From contig CAZMQI010000006.1 in NCBI GenBank assembly GCA_964568585.1, positions 1 through 64,000 on the forward strand: a DNA stretch of 64,000 nucleotides, in the 5' to 3' direction. Under the pieces are notes generated by a model, which saw only the letters and a list, made by a program, of their open reading frames with translations, was not told the origin of the DNA and searched no databases. This stretch comes from RGZA01 sp964568585 (GTDB taxonomy: Bacteria > Pseudomonadota > Alphaproteobacteria > UBA9219 > RGZA01). Made by a program: the position numbers and the translations under genes. Of the stretch, positions 8,208-17,494 are shown piece after piece; within the stretch, counting starts at the first letter, position 1, and every line of letters starts with the position of its first letter.

Positions 8208-9343
8208 GATATCTTTCCTTTGTTGATATAGCGGTGAGGTACAAATGGTAGGGAAACAATGCGCGCGGGTAATGGGCGGCCACGAACAATTAATTGCAAG
8301 CGTGTGCCATTAACAGCGAGATGTTTATCGACATAGCCCATGGCAATCGGTTTTTGTAAGGTCGGGCTGAACCCACCGCTGGTGACTTCGCCAACTTTTT
8401 CACCTTTGGTATTCTGGATTTCGGTACCTTCACGTGCAGGTGCCTTATCTTCCACCATAATGCCCACGCGGGAGCGTTCCGGCAAATTGAGTAATTCGGA
8501 TTCCAGAATGGATGCACCGGCAAATTCACCTTCCGATAAACGGGCTTTATTCACTACCCATTTCAAACCGGCTTCCACGGGCGTGGTTTTTTCATTCAGC
8601 TCGTGGCCGTATAGGCAAAGTCCCGCTTCCAAACGAAGGGTATCGCGCGCGCCAAGCCCGATGGGTTTGACATCATGGTCTTGCATCAGAATATTGACGA
8701 GGGTTTTGGTGCTTTGCGGTTCAACCGATATTTCAAAACCGTCTTCGCCCGTATAACCCGAACGCATCAACAAAATTGGAATGCCGCTGATTTTGGTCCA
8801 TGTGGAATTCATGAAGCCCAGTTTATCAATCGCTTCATTATCCACTAAGCCACGAATGACATCCAAAGCATGTGGGCCTTGCAATGCGATGAGATCACGG
8901 TTCACCAGTTCGATAAGGTTGCTCGGCAACTTGCCACGAATAATGCCAAGGTCATGTTCTTTGCGGGATGCATTTACGATGACCCATAAATCATAACCTG
9001 TATCCGGGCGCACGATAATCAAATCATCAATCACGCCACCCCATTCATTGAGCAGGGTGGAATAACGCATCTGGCCGGGTTTCAAACTTTGCACATCGCT
9101 GGGCACATGTTTTTCAAGTGCGGCAACGGCTTCGCTGCCGCGTAGCACAATCTGGCCCATATGCGATACATCAAACAACCCTGCATGGTTACGTGTATGC
9201 AGATGTTCGGTCATGATGCCAGTCGGATATTGAATGGGCATTTCATAGCCAGCGAATTCGACCATCTTGCCACCTTGGGCAACATGCCAATCATAAAGCG
9301 TGGTACGACGGGGGGCGGCGTGGGCTTGAGCGGTTGCGGTCAT
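8204..9343 (-). CDS. gcvT: Aminomethyltransferase (glycine cleavage T protein)
   Basis: Transfers the methylene unit from aminomethyl-lipoyl-GcvH to tetrahydrofolate and releases ammonia. Residues 15-45 (RRTTLYDWHVAQGGKMVEFAG) and the folate-binding signature (GLFDVSHMGQI, RSGYTGEDGFEI) are plain. The C-terminal GCV_T C domain holds the GEVTSGGFSPTLQKPIAMGYV motif. Length 379 residues. It lies 24 bases after the lipoprotein gene, so the gcv genes may be read from a promoter further upstream. I see no glycine riboswitch in front of gcvT. Confidence 0.96.
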   Translation of the reverse strand: MTATAQAHAAPRRTTLYDWHVAQGGKMVEFAGYEMPIQYPTGIMTEHLHTRNHAGLFDVSHMGQIVLRGSEAVAALEKHVPSDVQSLKPGQMRYSTLLNEWGGVIDDLIIVRPDTGYDLWVIVNASRKEHDLGIIRGKLPSNLIELVNRDLIALQGPHALDVIRGLVDNEAIDKLGFMNSTWTKISGIPILLMRSGYTGEDGFEISVEPQSTKTLVNILMQDHDVKPIGLGARDTLRLEAGLCLYGHELNEKTTPVEAGLKWVVNKARLSEGEFAGASILESELLNLPERSRVGIMVEDKAPAREGTEIQNTKGEKVGEVTSGGFSPTLQKPIAMGYVDKHLAVNGTRLQLIVRGRPLPARIVSLPFVPHRYINKGKIS

Positions 9344-9367
9344 GATGTCCTGACGAATGGTAAGTGG

Positions 9368-9952
9368 TTATTCCTGTGGTGTTGGTTGGCCGATTTGCGA
9401 GAAATACGCGGTATTGGCTTTGAGTTGTTCTGCGCTGAGCTGGAAACCAATCAGCACTTGATACTTCGATGCATCCTGATCGCTTGGCAGGCCAACATTC
9501 GGGTTCACTGGAACCGTCAAATGCAATTCGCGGCTATTGTCGCGGAATAGAATAGGGATTTCGTAGATTTCTTTTTTGATGACCTGATCATTTGAATCAA
9601 CAACGGAAACGGAGAACTGCATCGCTGCGCGTTTGCCTGCGGTGTAAGTGCCTTTTAATGCCACAACATCGAAGGAGGTTTGCTTGAGCGGGTCGGAAAC
9701 CGCATTGCCGTCTTCATCGGTTTTGCAATTTACTTGTAAGTTACCCATGCGCGCACTGATGACCAAATTGCTATCATCGGCAGCTGCCGGATGTTGATAG
9801 ACGGATAAATCGCGGATGATGGCCATGGTAGGGCAGCCACCAGGGGTCACGACAGGCGTTGCTTCCCGTGGTCCATCGGAACTGCATGAGGCAAGAGGGA
9901 GAGCAAGGAGGCCCAATAAAAAACAAAGTCTGGCTGCAAAGAAACGCTTCAT
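9368..9952 (-). CDS. Putative lipoprotein of unknown function
   Basis: A 194-residue protein with a lipoprotein signal peptide: basic start, hydrophobic stretch, and a lipobox LASC with the acylated cysteine at residue 23. The mature part is mostly beta-predicted, with no catalytic motif I recognise. A segment with 'FDVVALKGTYTAGKRA' and 'LHLTVPVNPNVGLP' gives a soluble periplasmic look. It lies between argF and gcvT on the same strand (88 and 24 base gaps). Function unknown. Confidence 0.75.
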   Translation of the reverse strand: MKRFFAARLCFLLGLLALPLASCSSDGPREATPVVTPGGCPTMAIIRDLSVYQHPAAADDSNLVISARMGNLQVNCKTDEDGNAVSDPLKQTSFDVVALKGTYTAGKRAAMQFSVSVVDSNDQVIKKEIYEIPILFRDNSRELHLTVPVNPNVGLPSDQDASKYQVLIGFQLSAEQLKANTAYFSQIGQPTPQE

Positions 9953-10017
9953 GGGTGGCCTGATTAAAATGAGTTATATCTCAAGCCGAAAAAATTAGAG
10001 GGGAAACGCGCAAGAGT

Positions 10018-10039
10018 CCACGGGTTAACCTGTGGATAA
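10018..10039. promoter_or_regulatory. DnaA box inside a near-perfect inverted repeat
   Basis: Bases 10031-10039 read TGTGGATAA, the exact reverse complement of the DnaA box TTATCCACA. The left part belongs to an inverted repeat CCACGGGTT/AACCTGTGG (10018-10035) with eight of nine positions matching. It lies in the 88-base gap between argF and the lipoprotein gene. A single box is not an origin; it could be a DnaA titration or regulatory site. Confidence 0.45.
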
Positions 10040-10040
10040 C

Positions 10041-10961
10041 TCAGATTTTTCTAAAGCACCATAAGAGGATAGCTTTTTGCACATGCAAACGGTTTTCTGC
10101 TTCATCCCATACAACCGATTGCGCGCTATCCATGACTGCATCAGTGACCTCTTCGCCCCTATGGGCTGGAAGGCAATGCATGAATATGGCGGATGGTTTG
10201 GCCAATGCCATTTGTGCTGTATCAATTTGGTACGGTTGCAATAGCGTACGGCGTTCATCAGCATTGGTGTCGTGCATCGATACCCACGTATCGGCCAAAA
10301 CAATATCCGCATTCTTTAATGCGGTATGCAAATCATTTGAATAGCTGATGTTGGCTTTGGCTTGCGCTTTCTTGAGTGTCGCTTTGTCCGGTGCCAAACT
10401 GTTCGGCGCCGCGATGCGGATGGAAAAATCGAATAATCCCGCAGCATGCATCCAGCTGGTGAGCACATTATTATTGCCATCACCACACCATGCAACCTCA
10501 AGGCCTTTCAGCTTCTTGAATTTTTCAAATGCGGTCATCAAATCTGCCATCACTTGGCAGGGATGTGAATAATTGGTCAGGCCATTGATAACCGGAATGC
10601 TGGCATGCGCCGCCATTTCGGTAAGCGCGCTTTGTTCAAAGGTGCGTATCATCAGTCCGTGGACAAAGCGGCTGAGCACCCGCGCAGTATCGGCCAGGCT
10701 TTCGCCATGGCCTAATTGCATTTCCTTGCCGGATAAGACAACGGTTTCGCCACCTAATTCCTTCATTGCGACTTCGAATGACACACGTGTACGGGTCGAC
10801 GGTTTTTCAAAAATCATCGCCAATGTTTTGCCGTGCAAATCCTTGCGCTGGCTACGGGACTTCTTCAACCGCATGGCAGTGTGCAAGATTGTCGTCAAAG
10901 TCTGGGTGTCAAACGCATCCAAATCAAGGAAGTGCCGTGGTTTATTAGGATGGTTCATCAC
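10041..10961 (-). CDS. argF: Ornithine carbamoyltransferase
   Basis: Converts ornithine and carbamoyl phosphate to citrulline in arginine synthesis. The carbamoyl-phosphate loop is KPSTRTRVSFEVAM near residue 54, the HxxQ-type motif is NYSHPCQVMADLMT, the ornithine loop region has DTWVSMHDTN, and the C-terminal catalytic Cys is in MHCLPAHRGEEV. At 306 residues it has family length. Its first 4 bases overlap the end of argD, the usual argD-argF pairing in Alphaproteobacteria. A chaperone gene (hslO) often found next in line is absent. Confidence 0.96.
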   Translation of the reverse strand: MMNHPNKPRHFLDLDAFDTQTLTTILHTAMRLKKSRSQRKDLHGKTLAMIFEKPSTRTRVSFEVAMKELGGETVVLSGKEMQLGHGESLADTARVLSRFVHGLMIRTFEQSALTEMAAHASIPVINGLTNYSHPCQVMADLMTAFEKFKKLKGLEVAWCGDGNNNVLTSWMHAAGLFDFSIRIAAPNSLAPDKATLKKAQAKANISYSNDLHTALKNADIVLADTWVSMHDTNADERRTLLQPYQIDTAQMALAKPSAIFMHCLPAHRGEEVTDAVMDSAQSVVWDEAENRLHVQKAILLWCFRKI

Positions 10962-12172
10962 GCGGCTTCCTTGGCTTTAATATAATCAGCGACGGTTTGT
11001 TTGATAATTGCCATTGCTTCATCGACATGTTTTTCTTCGATGATGAGTGGCGGCAAGAAACGCACGACCTGATCGGATGCGCCAACGCATAGCAATCCGT
11101 TCTCGCGCAACTTGGCGACCAGTTTCAAATTATCATCCGGGTTTACACAACGCAGGCCTTGCATCAAATTTTTGCCGCGGTGTTCATTGAACATCGGTGC
11201 GGCATTGGTCGAGAACAGTTTCGGGAAATCATCAATCAGGGTGTCGAATTGCTTCCAAAGATATTCGCCAACGCGGTTCACCTGTTTGAGTAGTTTCTCA
11301 TCCAGCAAATCAAGCACAGCATTACCAACCGCCATTGCGAGTGGATTGCCGCCATAGGTAGACCCATGCGTGCCGGGCTGCATACCGCTTGCAGCTTTTT
11401 CTGTAGCCAGACATGCGCCAAGTGGGAATCCACCACCGATACCTTTGGCGACACAGACAACGTCTGGTGTTACGCCCAGCCATTCATAGGCGAATAGCTT
11501 GCCAGTACGACCCATGCCGCACTGGATTTCATCAAAGAACAATAGCAAGCCATGTTCATCGCAAATCTTTTTCAGACCTTGTACGAATTCAGGTGATGCT
11601 GCGCGCATGCCGCCTTCGCCTTGCACTACTTCGATGTTGATGCAGGCGGTTTCTGGTGTGATGGCCGCTCGCACCGCGTCTAAATCATTCCACGGCACTA
11701 AATCGAATGCATCCAATAAGGGGCCAAAGCCGCCGACCATCTTTTCGGTTTTCGCGGCGGCAATCGCGGTCATGCTCCGTCCATGGAAGCATCCTTGGAA
11801 AGTGATGAAGCGCGTTTTTTGCGGCTGCCCGATATGCGTGAAATATTTCCGGACAAGTTTGACGCCGCATTCCCATGCTTCACCACCCGAATTGTTAAAG
11901 AAGACGGTGTCTGCGAAAGTCGCATCGCATAAACGCTGGGCTAAGCGTTCACCTTCCGGGATGCGGAAGATATTCGAGACATGCCAAAGCTTTTGCGCTT
12001 GTGCGTACAGCTTTTCAACAAGATAGGGATGCGCGTGGCCAAATGCATTCACAGCGATGCCAGCTGCGAAATCGAGATAACGTTTACCGTCATTCGTATA
12101 AAGATAAGGACCTTCGCCCCGTTCGAACGCTAAATTCGCCCGGTTATATACGGGCATAATGGGTGTAATCAT
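10958..12172 (-). CDS. argD: Acetylornithine aminotransferase
   Basis: Class III PLP-dependent aminotransferase that makes N-acetylornithine (and may serve in lysine synthesis). The PLP lysine is in CVAKGIGGGFPLGA, preceded by the LLFFDEIQCGMGRTGKLFAY signature containing the cofactor-binding Asp. The N-terminus MPVYNRANLAFERGEGPYLY is typical of ArgD rather than of other omega-aminotransferases. Length 404 residues. It sits 16 bases after the ABC permease gene and overlaps argF, so it is probably co-transcribed with both. Confidence 0.95.
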   Translation of the reverse strand: MITPIMPVYNRANLAFERGEGPYLYTNDGKRYLDFAAGIAVNAFGHAHPYLVEKLYAQAQKLWHVSNIFRIPEGERLAQRLCDATFADTVFFNNSGGEAWECGVKLVRKYFTHIGQPQKTRFITFQGCFHGRSMTAIAAAKTEKMVGGFGPLLDAFDLVPWNDLDAVRAAITPETACINIEVVQGEGGMRAASPEFVQGLKKICDEHGLLLFFDEIQCGMGRTGKLFAYEWLGVTPDVVCVAKGIGGGFPLGACLATEKAASGMQPGTHGSTYGGNPLAMAVGNAVLDLLDEKLLKQVNRVGEYLWKQFDTLIDDFPKLFSTNAAPMFNEHRGKNLMQGLRCVNPDDNLKLVAKLRENGLLCVGASDQVVRFLPPLIIEEKHVDEAMAIIKQTVADYIKAKEAA

Positions 12173-12188
12173 CGCCTTGCTCTTGTTT

Positions 12189-13007
12189 CTAACTTTTGAG
12201 TTTATAGCCTTTTTTCAACATTACTAAGGTAGCTATCCATAGCACAACATTGATGCATAGCATCACAATAATACCCGCCGATAACGAGCCGTCGGTCACG
12301 CCCGTGAACCCGTATCTGAAGCCATCAATCATATAAAAGAACGGGTTGAGATGGCAGATAAACCGCCATACTTCCGGCAATTGATTAGCCGTATAAAACG
12401 TTCCGGAAAGGAATGTCGCAGGCATGATGACGAAGTTGGTGACGGTCGCCAGATGATCGAATTTCATCGACCAAATGCCGCCAATCAAGCCCAGCAAGGC
12501 CATCATCATCGAACCCATCACGCCGTGATAGATAATGAATAGCGGATCATGAATAGGAACCCCGGAAAACGGTGCCACCACCAGCATCGAAGCAGCGCCA
12601 ACTGCCAGCCCACGGATTAATCCGCCAGCCGTATAACCAATCGCAAATTCAGTCGCAGTGAGCGGCGGCATCAATACGTCCACGATGTTTCCTTGTACTT
12701 TTGAAATCACCATGGATGAGGATGTGTTGGCGAAAGCGTTTTGTGCCATCGACATCATGATAAGGCCGGGCATCAAGAAATCCATATATGGAATACCCGC
12801 TGCCATTTTTTGCGCGCCGCCCAAGGCGATGCTGAACACGGCATAGAATAAAATGGTGCTGATGACCGGGGCGATGACAGTTTGCAGATACACCACGAAG
12901 AAACGTTGGGTTTCTTTTTTTGTGAGTGTGGCAAGGCCAATCCAATTGATGGCGCCAATGTCGCGTGGCGCTAACATGGTTGGTGATAGTTTTTGTGCGG
13001 GGGTCAT
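12189..13007 (-). CDS. ABC-2 type transporter permease
   Basis: A 272-residue membrane protein with about six hydrophobic helices and the ABC-2 permease signature: a cytoplasmic amphipathic start (LATLTKKETQRFFVVYLQTVIAP), then the FMPGLIMMSMAQNAFANTSSSMV block and FLSGTFYTANQLPEVWRFICHLNPFFYMIDGFRYG near residue 195. This matches the YadH-type exporters found with a YadG-like ATPase. No ATPase gene is adjacent in this window, so the partner must be encoded elsewhere. A good GGAAG ribosome-binding site precedes the ATG. Substrate unknown. Confidence 0.88.
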   Translation of the reverse strand: MTPAQKLSPTMLAPRDIGAINWIGLATLTKKETQRFFVVYLQTVIAPVISTILFYAVFSIALGGAQKMAAGIPYMDFLMPGLIMMSMAQNAFANTSSSMVISKVQGNIVDVLMPPLTATEFAIGYTAGGLIRGLAVGAASMLVVAPFSGVPIHDPLFIIYHGVMGSMMMALLGLIGGIWSMKFDHLATVTNFVIMPATFLSGTFYTANQLPEVWRFICHLNPFFYMIDGFRYGFTGVTDGSLSAGIIVMLCINVVLWIATLVMLKKGYKLKS

Positions 13008-13093
13008 CGCTTCCTTACCCTTAGTGCCGAGGAAGCAATTAATTATAAATCGGCGGCCACCATTTACAAGGCATCTTTAAGGGATAGCCGAAA

Positions 13094-14392
13094 TTAGTCG
13101 CTGAGGAAGTCTTTATCCGTAATACCGCTACGCATTTCGGCTGGCGGGGTAATCAATGACTGGCTCGCATCCGGATAGCTTTCAAGGTATTTGCCCAAAA
13201 CCCCAACGATTTTAGGGTCATAAATGGCCCCGTTATCTTCACGAAGGATACGCATTGCGTTATCGATGGTCAGGCCTTGGCGATGGGCGCGCGGTGAAAC
13301 AAGCGCAACGAATGCGTTGGCAACCACGATGATGCGGGTGGTTTCCAGAATGTTTTCCGCTTTCCGGCCTTCCGGTACGCCTTTGCCGTCAAAGCGTTCC
13401 AATACCTGACGCATGGTCGGGATAACGGGAACCTGGAAGCTAATCAGTGAAAGAATATCGGCCGAAGTCAAAATGCTTTTACGCACGAGACGTAATTCTT
13501 CGGCATCAAGTGCGGAGCTTTTAATCAAGATTTTACGCGGCACCAGAACCTTACCAAGGTTCATCAACGAACCGGCGATGCGGCATGCTTCGATGCTTTG
13601 TTCATCAAGGCCCATTTCAAGTGCGATAGCTTCCGAGACCATGCCCACGCGAAGCGAGTGACCAGCCGCATACGGATCGCGTCTATCCACTACCGCGACC
13701 AAGGTATCAATCAATTGACGGAAGGTCTGGTCTTGGCGTTCACGCTCAACGATGACATCGGTAATGTCTTTTTGTGTGACCATTACCAGATGATGTAAAT
13801 CAGCCGTATCCGGCAACGGAATGTGATAGGTTTGCATGTAATGCGGGCCCGATGCATCATCGCGGCGATCAACGGTAATGACCGGTGCGCCACCTTTGCT
13901 GGCGCGTTTGATGCGGTCGCTGAGCAGGCCTGCTTGGCGTGGCAAGAATACGCGTTCAACGGTCTTGCCCACCAAATCTTCCTGATCCATCTTCACCAGC
14001 TTGGCTGCTTCGGTGTTGGCAAACCAGAAATGACCCTCACGGTCGGTGATGAACAGGCTGTTGGGAATGTTATCGGTAATCACACGCAGCAAATCTTCGT
14101 GATAACGCGCTTTACGAACTAGCCCGTTTTGATGATTTACGTGTTGTAGTTCAGAATGAAAATGCGCGAGGTGGTAGGCGGTGATGGAGGCTGCAATCGT
14201 CAATGCAAAAAAAACGCCAAGTACCATCAACAAGGTATCGGATGTCCCGTTGGTGAAGGATGGCGCAAATAACTGGAATGCTTCGAATGACCCAAGCAAA
14301 AGCAATGCTGGGCAAACGACAATGCCAAGCAACTTTGCGAGCAGCGAAAGTTTGGGTTCAGCTAATGGTGCTTCGGAGGAGGCAAGAGACAT
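13094..14392 (-). CDS. Membrane PAS protein with a degenerate HD-GYP domain
   Basis: A 432-residue sensor-like protein. Two transmembrane helices (about 15-42 and 53-75) are followed by a PAS domain (about 95-215, with NSLFITDREGHFWFAN) and an HD-GYP-type domain (about 222-405). The fold is recognisable from DPYAAGHSLRV, GKVLVPRKILIKSSALDAEE, DGKGVPEG and the terminal YDPKIVGVLGKYL. However, the metal and catalytic positions are lost: HD is Met-Asn at 277-278, HHE is replaced around 330-333, and GYP is GVP at 338-340. It is therefore probably a non-catalytic cyclic-di-GMP sensor or scaffold rather than a phosphodiesterase. Confidence 0.85.
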   Translation of the reverse strand: MSLASSEAPLAEPKLSLLAKLLGIVVCPALLLLGSFEAFQLFAPSFTNGTSDTLLMVLGVFFALTIAASITAYHLAHFHSELQHVNHQNGLVRKARYHEDLLRVITDNIPNSLFITDREGHFWFANTEAAKLVKMDQEDLVGKTVERVFLPRQAGLLSDRIKRASKGGAPVITVDRRDDASGPHYMQTYHIPLPDTADLHHLVMVTQKDITDVIVERERQDQTFRQLIDTLVAVVDRRDPYAAGHSLRVGMVSEAIALEMGLDEQSIEACRIAGSLMNLGKVLVPRKILIKSSALDAEELRLVRKSILTSADILSLISFQVPVIPTMRQVLERFDGKGVPEGRKAENILETTRIIVVANAFVALVSPRAHRQGLTIDNAMRILREDNGAIYDPKIVGVLGKYLESYPDASQSLITPPAEMRSGITDKDFLSD

Positions 14393-14504
14393 GAAAAGAG
14401 CCTTTTGGAAGGAAAGCGAATGTCTCTTAGATATATATAGTGAGTGCTAAGCTTTTCTTAAGAGCGCCCAGCAAAATGAAGGGGTATTTACGCTAACCTG
14501 CTGA

Positions 14505-15653
14505 TTAATCGAGGTTGTTGCGTCCAAAGTTTGTATCTTTATGTATAGCGATGCTCAAAAGCAATCCGCATGCGATATAAAATGCCAACATCACGCTGCC
14601 ACCGTATGAAATCAGCGGTAATGGAATGCCCACGACGGGAATTAATCCGGTCACCATCGCAACATTCGTCAGTAGATACAAGAACATGGTGGTGGTCAGG
14701 CCAAGGCCGAGCAAGCGTCCGAATTGATGTCGCGCATGCAGGCTGATGACATAGCCATACACAATCAGAATAAAAAACAGCATTAGCAATAATCCGGCAC
14801 CAATTAGCCCCATTTCTTCGGCCAATACCACGAAGATAAAATCAGTATGCTTTTCTGGCAGGAAGTTGAGCTGGCTTTGCGTGCCCATGCCAAAGCCTTT
14901 GCCGAATAATCCACCAGAGCCCAGCGCGATTTTGGATTGGATGATGTTATACCCTGCGCCCAGCGGATCTTTCTCCGGATCAAGGAATGTCGTGAGGCGT
15001 GCTTTCTGATAATCATGCAAGTGGTTCCATGCAGCGATGGCGACGAATGGAACACCAACACCAATGCTGGCAAATACCCACCAGCGTACGCCCGCAAGAA
15101 AGAATACGGTTGCTGAGAACAGCGCGGTCAGTGTTGCCGTGCCAAGGTTCGGCTGGATAAGGATAAGCGCAACAGGAATTAAAACCATTCCTGCAGGAAC
15201 GAACAGACGTAACGGATTGCCGATTTCTTCATAGGATAGGTTATGGAAGTAATGCGCGAGCGCGAGAGCCAGCGCGACCTTCATATGTTCGGAAGGCTGT
15301 AATACGAAAAATCCAAAATTAATCCAGCGCTGCGCGCCCATGCCGATATGGCCGATGATCGCAACCGCCACGAGCAATGCCAGCAGCACACCATAAATCA
15401 CAAAGCTCCATTTGAACCAGAAGCGGATATCGACCAGCGCAAGACCCAGCATCAGGAAGATGCCGGGGATCATACGGGTTAGCTGTTTTCCTGCCCATGG
15501 TTCCCAACTGGCGCCGCCAGCAGAATACAGCAGCGTGACACCAAAGGATGAAATCAATATGACCAGAAATACAAAACCCCACGGCATATTACGCAGCTTG
15601 TCATGCAAGCTGAGGCTATCATGGTCGGTGGGGATGGCGTGACGATAGGTCAT
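14505..15653 (-). CDS. rodA: RodA, peptidoglycan glycosyltransferase of the elongasome
   Basis: SEDS-family polymerase that works with a class B PBP to build side-wall peptidoglycan. Multiple transmembrane helices, the GAQRWINFGFFVLQPSEHMKVALALALA block, and KHTDFIFVVLAEEMGLIGA with its conserved Asp and Glu identify SEDS. The short N-terminal tail, RodA-like RWW segment and length (382) favour RodA over FtsW. The C-terminal GIPLPLISYGGSVMLAFYIACGLLLS is standard. It is not next to mreBCD or the PBP2 gene here, which is unusual. It is divergent from zapE with about 50 bases between. Confidence 0.92.
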   Translation of the reverse strand: MTYRHAIPTDHDSLSLHDKLRNMPWGFVFLVILISSFGVTLLYSAGGASWEPWAGKQLTRMIPGIFLMLGLALVDIRFWFKWSFVIYGVLLALLVAVAIIGHIGMGAQRWINFGFFVLQPSEHMKVALALALAHYFHNLSYEEIGNPLRLFVPAGMVLIPVALILIQPNLGTATLTALFSATVFFLAGVRWWVFASIGVGVPFVAIAAWNHLHDYQKARLTTFLDPEKDPLGAGYNIIQSKIALGSGGLFGKGFGMGTQSQLNFLPEKHTDFIFVVLAEEMGLIGAGLLLMLFFILIVYGYVISLHARHQFGRLLGLGLTTTMFLYLLTNVAMVTGLIPVVGIPLPLISYGGSVMLAFYIACGLLLSIAIHKDTNFGRNNLD

Positions 15654-15705
15654 AAAAAATGGGACTGGTGTTTGTTTTTACTATACCCCCACCAACCTAA
15701 CCTTT

Positions 15706-16854
15706 ATGCTTTGGCCAATGCAAACAAAACCGAATGCATATTATCAGGCAAGGCTTGATGCGGGTGAGATAGCCCCCGATGCCGCGCAAACCAAAATCAT
15801 GAATGCCCTTCATGATTTGGCGATGCGGTTGCCTCGTCTTGCGCGTGAGCCATTTTTACCAAGATGGCTGCGCTGGCTTGCGCCCATGGGATTAAGGCGT
15901 GAAAAAAACCGCGGACTTTATATTTATGGCACGGTGGGGCGCGGCAAGACCATGCTCATGGATATGTTCTTTGAAAGCGTGCATGGCATTGCCAAGCGCC
16001 GCGTGCATTTCCATGCCTTTATGCTCGATGTGCACACCCGTCTGCATACTGCCCGCCAAGACCCGTCACAATTCGTGCGCGATAATGCCGTAGTACATGT
16101 GGCAGTCGATTTGGCCAAAGAAGCCAAGCTGTTATGTTTTGACGAATTTCAGGTGCATAACATCGCAGATGCGATGATTTTAAGCCGCTTTTTCCGTGAA
16201 TTGTTCAGGCGCGGCGTGGTGGTGGTCGCAACATCCAATACTGCGCCGGATAATCTATATGCGGGTGGGTTGCAGCGCGTTCTGTTTTTGCCATTTATCG
16301 ACCTGATCAAAAAACGTCTTAGCGTTTTGCGCCTTGATGATGGGTGTGATTATCGCCAAGACCGCATCAAGGGTTTGCCAGTGTATCTCAGTCCGCTTGA
16401 TGAACGGGCGGCGCAAGGTCTTGATGATTTCTTCTCGAAGCTCACGGATGGTGATGAAGCACTGCCAACCGATATCATGGTGGAACAGGGAAGGGAACTT
16501 CATGTTTCCAAGACCGCGCATGGGGTCGCATGGTTCACTTTTGAAGAGTTATGCAGGGATGCAAAAGGTACGCCGGATTTTCTGGCTATCGCGCGCAATT
16601 TCCACACCATCATTCTGGAAGGTGTGCCGCAACTGAATGATACAGAAAAAAACAGCATCCTGCGTTTTATCCATCTCATCGATGTGCTGTATGATAATCA
16701 TGTACGCATCGCGCTCAGCGCGGCCAAGCCGCTCAAGGAATTGTTGGATGCCGGTAGCGTGCACCGTTCACAGTTCGAACGCACCGAAAGCCGGCTGATG
16801 GAAATGCAATCGCAAGATTATTTGTTGACCCAACCTTCATTGGCGAAGCAATGA
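15706..16854 (+). CDS. zapE: ZapE (AFG1-like) ATPase
   Basis: AAA-type P-loop ATPase linked to Z-ring function in bacteria and related to mitochondrial AFG1/LACE1. The Walker A is GTVGRGKTMLMDMFF (about residue 78) and the Walker B is LLCFDEFQVHNIADAMIL, an AFG1 hallmark, followed by ATSNTAPDNLYAGGLQRVLFLPFI. The C-terminal RFIHLIDVLYDNHVRIALSA is also diagnostic. An alternative ATG four codons later (15718) is equally possible; neither has a clear ribosome-binding site. The stop overlaps folK by 4 bases. Confidence 0.93.
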   Translation: MLWPMQTKPNAYYQARLDAGEIAPDAAQTKIMNALHDLAMRLPRLAREPFLPRWLRWLAPMGLRREKNRGLYIYGTVGRGKTMLMDMFFESVHGIAKRRVHFHAFMLDVHTRLHTARQDPSQFVRDNAVVHVAVDLAKEAKLLCFDEFQVHNIADAMILSRFFRELFRRGVVVVATSNTAPDNLYAGGLQRVLFLPFIDLIKKRLSVLRLDDGCDYRQDRIKGLPVYLSPLDERAAQGLDDFFSKLTDGDEALPTDIMVEQGRELHVSKTAHGVAWFTFEELCRDAKGTPDFLAIARNFHTIILEGVPQLNDTEKNSILRFIHLIDVLYDNHVRIALSAAKPLKELLDAGSVHRSQFERTESRLMEMQSQDYLLTQPSLAKQ

Positions 16855-17342
16855 TGTTCATCGGCATCGGTGGCAATATCCCATTTGGTTCCATGCCTGT
16901 GCCGGCCACGCTGAACGCTGCGTTGGACACCTTTTCAGCATATGGGATTCGCATCGATAAACGTTCATCTTTTTATCATTCGAAGCCCGTGCCTGCATCC
17001 GATCAACCATGGTTTTTTAATGCAGTGGTTTCGTGTGTCACACAGCTTTCGCCACACGAATGTCTCCGCGCACTTCTTGCAATTGAAGAAAAATTCGGGC
17101 GTGTACGTTCCGTAAAAAATGCGGTGCGCACACTTGATTTGGATATTATTGATGTTGATGGCCTCATCATTTCAGACGGTGAATTGGAAATCCCGCATCC
17201 GCGTTTATCATCGCGCGCATTTATTCTGCTCCCGCTTCAGGAAATTTTTCCTGCATGGAAGCATCCGGTCACGGGTGTTTGCATCGCCGAATTAGCCGCA
17301 GGCTTGTCGGCTGAAGACCGTGTCAATACCCAAAAAATTTGA
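16851..17342 (+). CDS. folK: 6-hydroxymethyl-7,8-dihydropterin pyrophosphokinase
   Basis: Transfers pyrophosphate from ATP to hydroxymethyl-dihydropterin in folate synthesis. FolK features in order: GIGGNIPFG at the N-terminus, the substrate loop SSFYHSKPV with PWFFNAVV, the catalytic loop RTLDLDIIDVDG (about residues 97-108), and IPHPRLSSRAFILLPLQEI. At 163 residues it is a normal single-domain enzyme. The ATG overlaps the zapE stop codon (ATGA), so translation is coupled. No folP or folB is beside it. Confidence 0.93.
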   Translation: MMFIGIGGNIPFGSMPVPATLNAALDTFSAYGIRIDKRSSFYHSKPVPASDQPWFFNAVVSCVTQLSPHECLRALLAIEEKFGRVRSVKNAVRTLDLDIIDVDGLIISDGELEIPHPRLSSRAFILLPLQEIFPAWKHPVTGVCIAELAAGLSAEDRVNTQKI

Positions 17343-17494
17343 GCAGCACACCTAAACTCTATCAAGTCAGTTGATAAAACTTTTTAAAACAAATTTTATC
17401 CATGCATCTGACTCATTTTGGTCAATTCAAATTCCAAAATCACGCCGCATCAAAATAAAAAATAGAGTCAATTCATGATGTTAGATGAATGATA

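Noticed and set aside
8208..10040. Glycine riboswitch before the gcv genes
   Set aside because: Neither the 24-base gap before gcvT nor the 88-base gap before the lipoprotein gene can hold one.
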